64,000 nt of DNA from WJMT01 sp964599635 (GCA_964599635.1 CAZRGM010000006.1:79294-143293), one strand, 5' to 3'; positions 52,970 to 62,523 are shown, numbered from the stretch's first letter. The notes: generated by a model not told the origin, from the letters alone. Made by a program: numbers and translations.

Positions 52970-55491
52970 GAATCAATATAGACGGGAAGCAGATAGAGAC
53001 TCAGGAAAGAAAAACCATACTGGAGCTGGCCAGAGAAAATAATATCACTATTCCTTCTTTATGTGATTTCAAGGGTCTTGAACCTTTCTCTGGATGCAGG
53101 TTGTGTCTTGTCAAAGTTGAGGGCATAAAGGATTATGTCCCTTCCTGCAGTACCTATATTGAGGAGGGCATGAGAGTTCAGACAAAAACTCCAGATATCA
53201 TAAAGCTTAGAAAAAACATATTGGAATTAATTTTAACTGAGCATCCTAATGCCTGTCTGATCTGTGAAGAGAAAAATAACTGTGATGAGAATAAAGCAAC
53301 CATAAGAAAAGTGGATGAGGTCACGGGATGTGTACTCTGTCCCAATAATGGCCGGTGTGAGCTTCAGAGAGTTACCCAGGAGATAGGGCTAGACAGCATA
53401 AGATTCCCATCCGTATACAGGAATTTTGATATAAAAAAAGACGATCCATTTTTTGATCGAAATTATAATCTCTGCATCCTCTGCGGGCGGTGTGTGAGAG
53501 TTTGTCAGGAGATCAGAGGATTTTCAATCCTTTCTTTTATACGACGGGGAACCAAGACTATCATAGGGACAAGTCTAGACAAATCTCTCTTTGATTCTGG
53601 ATGTCAGTTCTGTGGGGCTTGTGTGGATGCCTGTCCTACAGGGGCTCTCACAGAGAAAGCCATTAAATATGATAGTCTCCCGGATAGGAAAAGAGATACT
53701 GTTTGCCCGTTATGCAGTATTGGCTGTAATATCAAGTTCAATTTCCATAAAGATAAATTATTAGGCGTTGATGTGGTTGATTCAAGCCCTGTTAATCAAG
53801 GACAGGCTTGCGTCAGAGGCCGGTTTGCGTTAAGAGATCTGTTTCACAATGGGGGCAGGATTCGAAAGCCTTTGATCAGAAAGGGTGGCCATTTAGAGGA
53901 AACGACTTGGGATAAGGCCCTGGATTATGCTTCCCAAAAATTAAAAACATATAAACCGAATCAGGTTGCTGTGGTCACTTCACCTCAGATGTCCTGCGAA
54001 GATATTTATGTATTTAATGAATTTGCCCGAAAAGTCCTGAAGACAGAACACATCAATAGAAAAACAGCAAGGACTCCGCTTTCCCTCATTTCGGATGCAG
54101 GACGGAAGTACGGAATCTCAATTCCCATTCATTTTAAGCTTGATGAAATATCTGAGCTGGATACCCTATTTATGTTTGGTGGGAATGTTCTGGAATCCAA
54201 TCCTATTGTTTGGTTGAAAATTTATGAAGCCGTAACCCATGGAGCGAATTTCATTACAGTTGGGTCTTTAGAAAGTCCTATGCACAGATATGCTTCAAAG
54301 AAACTGAGAATAATTCCTGGAATGGAGGCTTACTTCATAGCCTGCGTTTTGAAGTGCCTTATTGAAGAGAGAGGAAATAAGGAATTTCCTTTAATCAAAG
54401 GATTCAAAGAGCTTAAAAATTCACTTGATTCTATCTCTTTGGATGCTTTGAAACAAAGAATCGGGGTTAGTCTGAGTGAAGTCAGGCAATTGATCGAACT
54501 TATTAAAGGGAAACAAAAATTGGGTTTTATCTTTGGATCTCAATTTATTTTTAAACAAAGAGCAGAGGCAGCAACAGAAGCTCTCCTGGATTTAGCTTTT
54601 CTTATCAATGCCCGGATTTTTCCTTTGAGCGCCGAATGTAATGAACGCGGCTGGTATTCCATAAATCAGGAATTCTCAGATAAACCGAAGAGCACCAGAG
54701 ATTTGATCCATGAAGTCGAAAAAGGCTCCTGTAAAGCTCTTTACGCAGCAGCTCCTGTTCATTTAAGGGAGGATATGAGTCTTGATTTTCTCATTGTTCA
54801 GGATAGTTTTATGAGCCCTCATATGGATAAGGCTGATGTCGTGCTTCCAGCGGCTGTTTTGTCTGAAACAGACGGAACCATTGTGAATACCGAAGGAAGA
54901 ATTCAGAGCTTAGGAAGCCCCTTGGATATGCAGGTGGAAACCAAACCTGATTGGAAAATTTTGGTTGAGCTTGCTGAAAGAATGGGCTTAAAAGATATCT
55001 GCTACAACACAGCCCAGGAGATCAGGGAGAAGATGTCTCGAGAAGTGCCTGCTTTTAAAGATTTGACTCAAATCGTCTCTGAGAGAAAAAAGGAGATTTT
55101 TCTTAAAGAAAGTTTTGAATACAGAAAAAAGTTTATTCCGATAAGGTCAATAAATCATTTAAAAAAGACAACCCCAAAATATCCTCTGAGGCTGATACTG
55201 GAATACAATCTCGATTATTACAGAAGCTGTGTATTGAGTGAAAAGATTGTAGAGTTTAAGATATTCCGGGATAGTCAATGGATAAAAATGAATAGGACTG
55301 AGGCTGGGAGCTATGATTTGGAAGAAGGAGATTTAGTGGTTTTAGAGTCTGCAGAAGGTCAATTCAAGGGATATGTTCACCTTTCAGAATTTGTCCCGGA
55401 TGGGATTCTGACTTCCTATTATCTACCTGATATTAGTGAAGATATCGCTTCCTGGGATCTGATGCCTGTCGAAATCGCGAGAGGAAAGTGA
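52966..55491 (+). CDS. NuoG/FdhA-like iron-sulfur and pterin-fold subunit, catalytic Cys/Sec not seen
   Basis: 841 residues. The order is a [2Fe-2S] ferredoxin (C33, C44, C47, C61), then H93-C97-C100-C106, where complex I has its His-ligated cluster, with an extra cysteine set C122-C125-C131. Two [4Fe-4S] clusters follow (C170-C180 and C213-C223), then a molybdopterin-type [4Fe-4S] domain (C247, C250, C254, C282) and a pterin-binding body to the end. Formate dehydrogenases carry Cys or Sec in an ARxCHxP-type loop; here the matching stretch reads KTARTPLSL with neither, and no in-frame TGA occurs. It also lacks a hydrogenase H-cluster domain. It probably transfers electrons rather than handling formate or H2. 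Confidence 0.8.
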   Translation: MRINIDGKQIETQERKTILELARENNITIPSLCDFKGLEPFSGCRLCLVKVEGIKDYVPSCSTYIEEGMRVQTKTPDIIKLRKNILELILTEHPNACLICEEKNNCDENKATIRKVDEVTGCVLCPNNGRCELQRVTQEIGLDSIRFPSVYRNFDIKKDDPFFDRNYNLCILCGRCVRVCQEIRGFSILSFIRRGTKTIIGTSLDKSLFDSGCQFCGACVDACPTGALTEKAIKYDSLPDRKRDTVCPLCSIGCNIKFNFHKDKLLGVDVVDSSPVNQGQACVRGRFALRDLFHNGGRIRKPLIRKGGHLEETTWDKALDYASQKLKTYKPNQVAVVTSPQMSCEDIYVFNEFARKVLKTEHINRKTARTPLSLISDAGRKYGISIPIHFKLDEISELDTLFMFGGNVLESNPIVWLKIYEAVTHGANFITVGSLESPMHRYASKKLRIIPGMEAYFIACVLKCLIEERGNKEFPLIKGFKELKNSLDSISLDALKQRIGVSLSEVRQLIELIKGKQKLGFIFGSQFIFKQRAEAATEALLDLAFLINARIFPLSAECNERGWYSINQEFSDKPKSTRDLIHEVEKGSCKALYAAAPVHLREDMSLDFLIVQDSFMSPHMDKADVVLPAAVLSETDGTIVNTEGRIQSLGSPLDMQVETKPDWKILVELAERMGLKDICYNTAQEIREKMSREVPAFKDLTQIVSERKKEIFLKESFEYRKKFIPIRSINHLKKTTPKYPLRLILEYNLDYYRSCVLSEKIVEFKIFRDSQWIKMNRTEAGSYDLEEGDLVVLESAEGQFKGYVHLSEFVPDGILTSYYLPDISEDIASWDLMPVEIARGK

Positions 55492-56345
55492 TGACTAAAA
55501 TTATAGAGAGAAAGAGGCTGGTGCCTAACATCCATACGATCAAAATATCAGCTCCTGAAATTGCGAAGAAATGCAGGCCTGGTCAGTTTGTTATTCTCAT
55601 GCCTGATGCAAAAGGGGAGAGGATCCCATTATCTTTGGCAGATTGGGATAAAGATGAGGGATCCATAACCTGTGTGTTCATGGTTGTGGGTACTTCTACC
55701 CAAAAACTTTCTCGGCTCAACAGCGGCGATGATATTCCTGTCTGTGTAGGGCCTTTGGGGAAACCTTCAGAAATCCATAAATTCGGGACTGTTCTCTGTG
55801 CAGGAGGCTGTTATGGAATCGGAGCCATTTACCCTATAGCCAGAGCTCTCAAAGAAGCAGGAAATACTGTTTTGACTCTTATTGACGCCAAAGCGAAGTA
55901 TCTGATTTACTGGGAAGATAAATTTAAAAAAATCAGTGATCAGTATTTCGTCTCTGCTCGGGATGGATTTTTTGACTGTAAAGATTATATCCCTAAAGTT
56001 CTTAAAGAGGTTTTGAAAGAAAATAAAATTGACAGGGTGATTTCCATAGGGTGTACCTATCTTATGTACACTTGTTCAGAGGCGACTAAACCTTTTAATA
56101 TAGATACCACTGTGAGTTTGAATTCTATTATGGTCGATGGAACAGGCATGTGCGGAGCCTGCCGTGTCAATGTTGGGGGAAGGACTCAATTTGCCTGCGT
56201 GGATGGTCCTGAATTTGATGGACATCTAGTGGATTGGAATGAACTTTTTTATCGAAGAAAATCATATTTTGATGATGAGATTCATTCTCTGTGCTATTGG
56301 GAAAGGAATAAGAAATATAGAGGGATGATTAAGGGGAATCGATAA
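55491..56345 (+). CDS. nfnA: NfnA-like FAD/NAD(H)-binding subunit (SudB-like)
   Basis: 284 residues. A FAD-binding barrel (GQFVILMPDAKGERIPLSL, about 32-50) is followed by an NAD-binding domain (TVLCAGGCYGIGAIYPIARAL in two pieces). The C-terminal [2Fe-2S] site is GTGMCGACRVNVGG plus FACVDGPEFDGHLVDW. This matches the small subunit of the bifurcating ferredoxin:NADP+ transhydrogenase Nfn and sulfide dehydrogenase beta. ATG 55491 overlaps the previous stop (TGATG) with GAGGAAAG in front, so I prefer it to GTG 55488. Confidence 0.88.
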   Translation: MTKIIERKRLVPNIHTIKISAPEIAKKCRPGQFVILMPDAKGERIPLSLADWDKDEGSITCVFMVVGTSTQKLSRLNSGDDIPVCVGPLGKPSEIHKFGTVLCAGGCYGIGAIYPIARALKEAGNTVLTLIDAKAKYLIYWEDKFKKISDQYFVSARDGFFDCKDYIPKVLKEVLKENKIDRVISIGCTYLMYTCSEATKPFNIDTTVSLNSIMVDGTGMCGACRVNVGGRTQFACVDGPEFDGHLVDWNELFYRRKSYFDDEIHSLCYWERNKKYRGMIKGNR

Positions 56346-56347
56346 AT

Positions 56348-57844
56348 ATGCGTGAAGACAAGAAAAAGCTTTCTTCTGAGCTTCAAAAAGAGCTTAGGGA
56401 AAGTTTTAGTGAGAAATGGCGCAAAGATTTGCGTAAATCTATTGCGGTCAAAGAACGCATGAAGATTCCCAGACAGGTTATGCCGACCCGAGACCCAGAG
56501 GAGCGCAATAAAGATTTTAAAGAAGTCAATCAGGGATTGAGTGAGGAAGCAGCTGTCACAGAAGCCATGAGGTGCCTTGACTGCGCTAATCCTTTATGTG
56601 TGGCAGGATGCCCTGTGGGAATTGATATTCCTTCTTTTATTAAGCTGATAGAGAAAAGAAAGTTTATTGAAAGTGTTCGAAAAATAAAGGAAACAAACAG
56701 TCTCCCTGCGGTATGCGGAAGGGTTTGCCCTCAGGAAAGCCAGTGTGAAGAATCATGCGTTCTGGGCAAAGCCATCGGGATTCCTGTGGCTATAGGAAAT
56801 TTGGAAAGATTTATCTCAGATTATGAGAGAGAAAGAGGAAAAATCCGCGTGTCGGAAATATCTGTTTCTACGGGTCATAAGGTAGCGGTCATTGGTTCGG
56901 GTCCAGGGGGGCTCACAGTGGCTGGGGAGCTGGCAAGAAAAGGACATCAAGTTACTATTTTTGAGGCTCTTCATGAACCTGGTGGAGTATTGACTTATGG
57001 AATTCCGGAGTACAGATTGCCTAATTATGTATTAGAGGCAGAATTTCGTTATCTCAGGAATTTGGGAGTCGAGTTTCGGATGAATTTTGTCGTCGGGATG
57101 ACCATGACCCTCGAAGATTTAAAAGAGGAGGGATACGAAGCTTTTTTTATCGGGACTGGGGCTGGTCTTCCCAATTTTATGGGGATACCCGGGGAGAATC
57201 TCATAGGGATTTATTCAGCAAATGAGTATTTGACAAGAGTCAACTTGATGCGGGCCAATCGTTTTCCTGAATATGATACCCCTGTTTTTTTGGGGAAAAG
57301 GGCGGTTGTTCTAGGGGGTGGGGATGTTGCCATGGACTCTGTGAGAACAGCCAAGCGTATGGGAGCCGAGCACGCCGCTATCGTTTACCGGCGTTCCAAA
57401 AAGGAGATGCCGGCAAGAGCTGAAGAAAGGCATCACGCAGAAGAAGAAGGGATTGAATTTCATTTTCTCACCAATCCTATCCGTTATATAGGGGATGATA
57501 AGAATAGAGTCAAAGCCATGGAATGTATAAGAATGGAGTTAGGGGAAGCGGATTCATCTGGAAGACGGAGGCCGATTCCTATCAAGGGGTCTGAATTTAT
57601 GATGGAGGTCGATTTAGTTATTGTCTCTATAGGGAACAGTCCTAATCCCTTAATAGGAAAAGTTACTCCTGGACTTAAAATAGGAAAATGGGGAAATATG
57701 GAAGTCAATTGGGATACTATGGCCACTTCTTTAGAAGGAGTCTATGCTGGAGGAGATATAGTCCGGGGTGGAGCAAGCGTTATTTTAGCCATGGGAGATG
57801 CTCGGGTGGCTGCGGGAGAAATACATAAATATCTCACCACTTGA
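56348..57844 (+). CDS. nfnB: NfnB-like flavoprotein (GltA/glutamate-synthase small-subunit-like)
   Basis: 498 residues. The N-terminal domain holds two [4Fe-4S] clusters (CLDCANPLCVAGCP and CGRVCPQESQCEESC). A FAD-binding domain starts at GSGPGGLTVAGELARKGH, and the NADPH-binding domain has LGGGDVAMDSVRTAKRMG. The closing GVYAGGDIVRGGASVILA is the second FAD site. In Nfn this subunit carries the bifurcating FAD and binds NADP(H) and ferredoxin. Alone, such proteins are often named glutamate synthase small subunit, but directly following nfnA makes transhydrogenase more likely. AAGGGG precedes the ATG. Confidence 0.88.
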   Translation: MREDKKKLSSELQKELRESFSEKWRKDLRKSIAVKERMKIPRQVMPTRDPEERNKDFKEVNQGLSEEAAVTEAMRCLDCANPLCVAGCPVGIDIPSFIKLIEKRKFIESVRKIKETNSLPAVCGRVCPQESQCEESCVLGKAIGIPVAIGNLERFISDYERERGKIRVSEISVSTGHKVAVIGSGPGGLTVAGELARKGHQVTIFEALHEPGGVLTYGIPEYRLPNYVLEAEFRYLRNLGVEFRMNFVVGMTMTLEDLKEEGYEAFFIGTGAGLPNFMGIPGENLIGIYSANEYLTRVNLMRANRFPEYDTPVFLGKRAVVLGGGDVAMDSVRTAKRMGAEHAAIVYRRSKKEMPARAEERHHAEEEGIEFHFLTNPIRYIGDDKNRVKAMECIRMELGEADSSGRRRPIPIKGSEFMMEVDLVIVSIGNSPNPLIGKVTPGLKIGKWGNMEVNWDTMATSLEGVYAGGDIVRGGASVILAMGDARVAAGEIHKYLTT

Positions 57845-57859
57845 GTTTACTTTATATTC

Positions 57860-57888
57860 TTGCCAAAATCCTATTGTTTGGTTATGAT
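57860..57888 (+). promoter_or_regulatory. Putative promoter of the CoA-transferase gene
   Basis: TTGCCA, a 17-bp spacer and TATGAT, followed by a short leader with GGAGGAAA before the ATG at 57912. Confidence 0.55.
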
Positions 57889-57911
57889 TCTTTTAACTGT
57901 GGAGGAAATCA

Positions 57912-59210
57912 ATGAGTTGGGTCGATGACTATAGAAGAAAGCTGGTGAGTGTCGAAGAGGCTGTCTCAGAAATAAAAAGTCGGCAGAGAGTCTATATCAG
58001 CGGAAATGCAGCCACTCCTTATATTCTGGTTAATGCTTTAGCTGAAAGAAAGGATGACTTAGAATCCGTTGAATTGGTTCATGTTCTTTTATTAGGTGAT
58101 GACGCTTTTTCTAAACCGGAAATGGAAGGACATTTTAGGCATAATTCTTTATTTGTAGGACCGGCAGACAGAAAGGCTATCAATGAGGGAAGAGCAGATT
58201 ATATTCCCATTTTTCTCCACCAGATACCAGAATTGTTTTATTCCAAACAGATGGCCATTGATGTGGCCGTCCTTCATCTCTCTCCTCCTGATGAGCATGG
58301 GTTCATGAGCTATGGAGTAGAGGTCCTCTGTTCCAAAGCTGCGGCTGAGACCGCAGATGTGGTGATCGCTCAGATAAATGACCAAATGCCCAGAGTTTTG
58401 GGTGATTCTTTCATTCATGTCTCTAAAGTGGATAAGATTGTCGAAGTTTCTGAACCTCTTCCAGAGCTCAAAAAAAAGCCTTTCAGTGAAGTTGAAAAAA
58501 AGATTGGCTCTCATATTGCCCATTTGATAGAGGATGGGTCCACTTTGCAGCTGGGAATCGGGGGGATACCCGATGCTGTTCTTTCTGCTTTGAAGGACCG
58601 CAGAGATCTGGGAAGTCACACCGAAATGGTCTCTGATGGAGTGATGGAAGCCATAGAGGCTGGGGTCATAACAGGAGCCAAAAAGACATACCACCCCAAC
58701 AAAGTCATTTTAACTTTTTTATTGGGTTCACAAAAACTGTATGAATTCGCCAATAACAATCCTATTTTTGAGGCTCACCCTACAGATTACACCAATGATC
58801 CATTTATCATAGCTAGAAATGATCAGATGGTGGCCGTCAATTCAGCTATTGAGGTCGATATCACAGGACAGATATGCTCAGATTCTATAGGAAAATACAT
58901 CTACAGTGGTTTCGGAGGTCAGGTGGATTTTATTCGGGGTGCTGCCCATTCTAAAAATGGGAAGCCCATCATAGCTCTGCCTTCAACGGCCAAAAAGGAA
59001 GAGATGTCCCGCATTGTTCCTTACCTCAAAAAGGGTGCTGGGGTTGTAACGACCCGGGCAGATGTGGAATATGTGGTTACAGAATATGGGGTTGCTTATT
59101 TACATGGCAAGAATTTACAGGAAAGGACACGAGCCTTGATTGAAATTGCTCACCCTAAATTCAGGGATGATTTGATCAAAGAGGCGAAAATACGGAATTT
59201 ATTAAGATAG
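57912..59210 (+). CDS. Acetyl-CoA hydrolase/transferase family CoA-transferase
   Basis: 432 residues, two halves. The catalytic glutamate is Glu238 in GSHTEMVSDGVMEAI. QLGIGGIPDAVLSAL and SGFGGQVDFIRGAAHS are the CoA-binding loops. The layout resembles butyryl-CoA:acetate and 4-hydroxybutyrate CoA-transferases more than Ach1-type hydrolases. It would move CoA between acetate and another acid, often a last step of fermentation. It has its own promoter and follows the redox operon in the same direction. Confidence 0.85.
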   Translation: MSWVDDYRRKLVSVEEAVSEIKSRQRVYISGNAATPYILVNALAERKDDLESVELVHVLLLGDDAFSKPEMEGHFRHNSLFVGPADRKAINEGRADYIPIFLHQIPELFYSKQMAIDVAVLHLSPPDEHGFMSYGVEVLCSKAAAETADVVIAQINDQMPRVLGDSFIHVSKVDKIVEVSEPLPELKKKPFSEVEKKIGSHIAHLIEDGSTLQLGIGGIPDAVLSALKDRRDLGSHTEMVSDGVMEAIEAGVITGAKKTYHPNKVILTFLLGSQKLYEFANNNPIFEAHPTDYTNDPFIIARNDQMVAVNSAIEVDITGQICSDSIGKYIYSGFGGQVDFIRGAAHSKNGKPIIALPSTAKKEEMSRIVPYLKKGAGVVTTRADVEYVVTEYGVAYLHGKNLQERTRALIEIAHPKFRDDLIKEAKIRNLLR

Positions 59211-59252
59211 AAATTCGCAGCCTGGATTATTTAAGGACCGAGGTTAGTTACC

Positions 59253-59921
59253 ATGAGGCAGTCAAGTCTGTTTAAATCAGAACAAGGACATATTGGAACG
59301 GATGAATCCGGTAAAGGCGACTATTTCGGTCCCCTGGTTACCGCAGGAATCTTTTTACCGGATGGTCAGGAAATAGTTCTCACAGAGTTGGGAGTCAAAG
59401 ACAGCAAAAGGATCTCAGATAATCGGGCAAAGGAACTATCCGGCCAGATTAAAGAGGGATACATTCATTCTATCGTGACTATTGGGCCGGAACGGTATAA
59501 TGATCTTTATTTGAAGCTAAGAAATCTGAATCGAATCCTTGCTTGGGCTCATTCTCGAGTCATAGAGAATATCTTGGAAGAAGTGCCCTGTACCCTTGCT
59601 GTTACAGACCAGTTTGGAGATCAGAGGTTTGTTCTGAATGCTTTAATGAAGAAAGGAAGAAATATTGAGCTGATTCAGAAAACAAAAGCTGAGGAAGATA
59701 TGGCTGTGGCTGCCGCGTCCGTTCTAGCAAGGGGTGAATTTTTGAAGAGGCTTTATTTTTTATCTAAAGAAATGAAGACCCAGCTTCCCAAAGGATCATC
59801 TCCCAGGGCTGAGGAAACTGGAGTGGAATTGGTTAGGCTTTATGGGATTGAGATTTTAAATAAAGTGGCCAAAAGACATTTTAAGCTAACCAATCGAATT
59901 TTAGAAGTGGTGAACGGCTAA
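59253..59921 (+). CDS. rnhC: Ribonuclease HIII, catalytic domain only
   Basis: 222 residues. GTDESGKGDYFGPLV (about 15-29) gives the active-site Asp17 and Glu18 with the HIII-type GKGDYFGP. GVKDSKRISD and VTDQFGDQRF supply other acidic residues. Usual RNase HIII has about 300 residues with an N-terminal substrate-binding domain; here that domain is absent and the catalytic part starts almost at once. It removes RNA from RNA-DNA hybrids. It lies 6 bp before the AlaX-like gene. Confidence 0.85.
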   Translation: MRQSSLFKSEQGHIGTDESGKGDYFGPLVTAGIFLPDGQEIVLTELGVKDSKRISDNRAKELSGQIKEGYIHSIVTIGPERYNDLYLKLRNLNRILAWAHSRVIENILEEVPCTLAVTDQFGDQRFVLNALMKKGRNIELIQKTKAEEDMAVAAASVLARGEFLKRLYFLSKEMKTQLPKGSSPRAEETGVELVRLYGIEILNKVAKRHFKLTNRILEVVNG

Positions 59922-59927
59922 TATTTC

Positions 59928-61136
59928 GTGAGTGATGAAATGGAAAGCAAAACAAAAAGACTTTATTTTGAAAATCCGTACCAAACAGAATTCGAGTCTG
60001 TAATCAGAGATGTGATTTACAAAGACAGGAAGTATTTGGTTGTCCTTGAAGAGAGCTGTTTTTACCCTGAATCCGGTGGGCAGCCTGCTGATAGAGGAGA
60101 GATCAATGATCTTGAGGTCATTGATGTTTTTGAGCAAGGAGGAGAAGTCATCCATTTATTAAACGAAGAGATAGCTTCCAAAAAAGTCAGAGGGAAGATC
60201 GATTGGAAGAGAAGATTTGACCATATGCAGCAGCATGCCGGACAGCACATTTTATCTCAGTGCTTTCATGAGTTGATGGACGGGAAAACGGTTTCTTTTC
60301 ATTTAGGGAAAAATGTATCTACTGTGGATATTCGGATTGAGCAGATTTCAGAGCACGAGCTTTGTAAAGTAGAAGAGATGGCGAATGAAATCGTTTTTGA
60401 GAATCGGGAGATTAAAACCTATTTTGTATCTGAAGAAGAAATATCAAAGATCCCTTTGAGGAAACCTCCCCAAAAAAGGGGATTGATAAGGATTGTAGAG
60501 ATAGAGAATTTTGATTATTCCGCTTGTGGGGGGACCCACCCTCAACATACCGGGGAGATCGGAATGATTAAAATAATCGGGCAAGAAAGGATAAGACAGG
60601 ATCTGCGCTTCAAATTTGTATGCGGGGAAAGAGCTTTACAGGATTACACCAAGAAACACAGGGTTCTGACAGAGACTGCCGTCATGCTGTCATCCTATGA
60701 AGAGGATGTTCCGAGTGTCGTTCATAAACTTTTCTTGGATTTAAAAGAACAGAAAAAAAGGAATCGGAAAATATCAAATAGGCTCAATCAATTCGAGGCT
60801 GAAAAAATCATCCAGGAGGCTGCCGGCCCTGTGATAAAGAGAATATTTAGAGAGAGGAATCAGGATCAGATCCGCTGCCTTGCTCTTGATATCATAAAAA
60901 AGCCAGGACTTTACATCCTTTTTGGTTTGATTCAGGAGAACAGGGTTTATATGGTGCTGGCTTGTTCAGGAGATATTGATTTCGATATGCGGGATCTCAT
61001 CTCTGAAATAGACTCTGTGATGAAAGTTAGAGGAGGAGGTCGGCCCTCTTTTGTAGAGCTGGTGGGGCCGGAGCCAGATAAACTGGAGTCAGTTCTCAGT
61101 AAAGCTTGTTCCAAATTAAATGCCAAGCATAAGTGA
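59928..61136 (+). CDS. AlaX-like alanyl-tRNA editing protein with DHHA1 domain
   Basis: 402 residues. The editing site has HAGQH (His103, His107) and CGGTH (Cys200, His204), the zinc ligands used to hydrolyse Ser-tRNA(Ala). A coiled coil (about 240-285) and a C-terminal DHHA1 domain (VRGGGRPSFVELVGP) follow, as in long-form AlaX. No aminoacylation domain is present, so this is a free-standing editing factor. The GTG start at 59928 is uncertain; an in-frame ATG lies at 59940. Confidence 0.85.
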   Translation: MSDEMESKTKRLYFENPYQTEFESVIRDVIYKDRKYLVVLEESCFYPESGGQPADRGEINDLEVIDVFEQGGEVIHLLNEEIASKKVRGKIDWKRRFDHMQQHAGQHILSQCFHELMDGKTVSFHLGKNVSTVDIRIEQISEHELCKVEEMANEIVFENREIKTYFVSEEEISKIPLRKPPQKRGLIRIVEIENFDYSACGGTHPQHTGEIGMIKIIGQERIRQDLRFKFVCGERALQDYTKKHRVLTETAVMLSSYEEDVPSVVHKLFLDLKEQKKRNRKISNRLNQFEAEKIIQEAAGPVIKRIFRERNQDQIRCLALDIIKKPGLYILFGLIQENRVYMVLACSGDIDFDMRDLISEIDSVMKVRGGGRPSFVELVGPEPDKLESVLSKACSKLNAKHK

Positions 61137-61287
61137 ATGAAGTTAGACCAATCGGAGTTTGGCTAAGAACTCAATGATTCTTGGGTCAAGAAAGTCCTGG
61201 GCATTTAAACCTTTTCTTTCTCATTACGTAGAAATATTGTAGAATTTAATATCATTCCTCTAAGAGATTGAGAATGTAGATTATAAA

Positions 61288-62523
61288 ATGGCACGAGTGA
61301 ATATTGGTGAATCCATATCCATGTCCCTTGGTTCTCTTTGGGCCAATAAATTAAGGACGTTTCTGACTCTCCTGGGAGTCATCATTGGGGTTCTCACAAT
61401 TATTGCGGTGGTTTCGATTATTCAGGGACTCAATGACTATGTTTATGAGAAGATGTCTTTTTATGGGGCAAATGACTTTTCGGTTTCAAAGTATTCATTC
61501 GTGGGGACCTCTCTTCAGGAGTATAGAAAACAGCTCAAAAGGAAAGATTTAACTCTCGATGACATGAGGCTTATCCGAGATCGATGTGAGACCTGTGAAC
61601 TGGTTGGAGGATCTATGAACACCAGCCGAACGGTAAAATTTACAAGCCAATTTTTAAGAGATGTTTCCATAAGGGGGGCTACCCATATCGACCATATGAT
61701 TGGAAGCGTGGAAGAACTTGAGTATGGGCACCACATTTTAAAAGAGATGGAAGACCACTCACGCCGGGTTTGTGTGATCGGAGCGGATATCGCTGACAGG
61801 TTGTTTCCTCATCTGAACCCTCTGGGGAAATGGATCAAAATAGGAAACCATCATTTTAGAGTCATAGGAGTGGCACAATCCAAAGGGAAAATACTCGGAA
61901 TGAGTCAGGATAGTTTTGTCCGTATCCCAATCACCACATTCCAGAAAATATATGGGTCAAGAGGGACCATTAACATAAACATCCACACAGAATCTCAGGA
62001 AAAAATGCAGCTGGCTCAGGAAGAGGTGAGGACTGTTTTAAGGACCAAGAGGCACATACCCTTTAATGAGCCGGATGACTTTTCTTTTCAGACCTCAGAT
62101 CAATTTATTCAGATATATAAAAGTGCCACTACGGGAATTTATTTTGCTATGATCGCTATCTCTTCTTTAGCACTTCTTGTGGGTGGAATTGTGGTCATGA
62201 ATATCATGTTAGTTTCAGTGACAGAAAGGATCAATGAGATAGGAATCCGAATGGCACTGGGAGCGAGAAGAACGGACATCCTTTTTCAATTTCTTATAGA
62301 GGCAGCTACATTATCGACCATCGGAGGCAGTATAGGGATTATTCTTGGATTTATCCTCGCAAAAATCGTATCTTCTGCGACATCAATTCCTTCCACAGTA
62401 GATCCCGCATCCATTATTGTTGCTGTTTTAGTCTCTGCATCCATAGGAATCTTTTTTGGTATTTATCCCGCCAATAAAGCATCCAGGCTCGACCCCATAG
62501 AAGCATTAAGGACAAGTCTATGA
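61288..62523 (+). CDS. MacB-type ABC transporter permease
   Basis: 411 residues. An N-terminal membrane helix (about 20-45, LGVIIGVLTIIAVVSI) is followed by a large extracytoplasmic domain (about 55-270) and three C-terminal helices with the FtsX/MacB signature GIRMALGARRTDILFQFL. The cytoplasmic ATPase is not in the window, unless it lies further on. It is coupled to the next permease by an ATGA overlap. The two are likely to form a heterodimer that exports a peptide, lipid or lipoprotein. Confidence 0.9.
   Translation: MARVNIGESISMSLGSLWANKLRTFLTLLGVIIGVLTIIAVVSIIQGLNDYVYEKMSFYGANDFSVSKYSFVGTSLQEYRKQLKRKDLTLDDMRLIRDRCETCELVGGSMNTSRTVKFTSQFLRDVSIRGATHIDHMIGSVEELEYGHHILKEMEDHSRRVCVIGADIADRLFPHLNPLGKWIKIGNHHFRVIGVAQSKGKILGMSQDSFVRIPITTFQKIYGSRGTININIHTESQEKMQLAQEEVRTVLRTKRHIPFNEPDDFSFQTSDQFIQIYKSATTGIYFAMIAISSLALLVGGIVVMNIMLVSVTERINEIGIRMALGARRTDILFQFLIEAATLSTIGGSIGIILGFILAKIVSSATSIPSTVDPASIIVAVLVSASIGIFFGIYPANKASRLDPIEALRTSL

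Noticed and set aside
52966..55491. [FeFe]-hydrogenase (HndD) or active formate dehydrogenase
   Set aside because: No H-cluster motifs at the C-terminus; a pterin-type domain is there instead, without the catalytic Cys/Sec.
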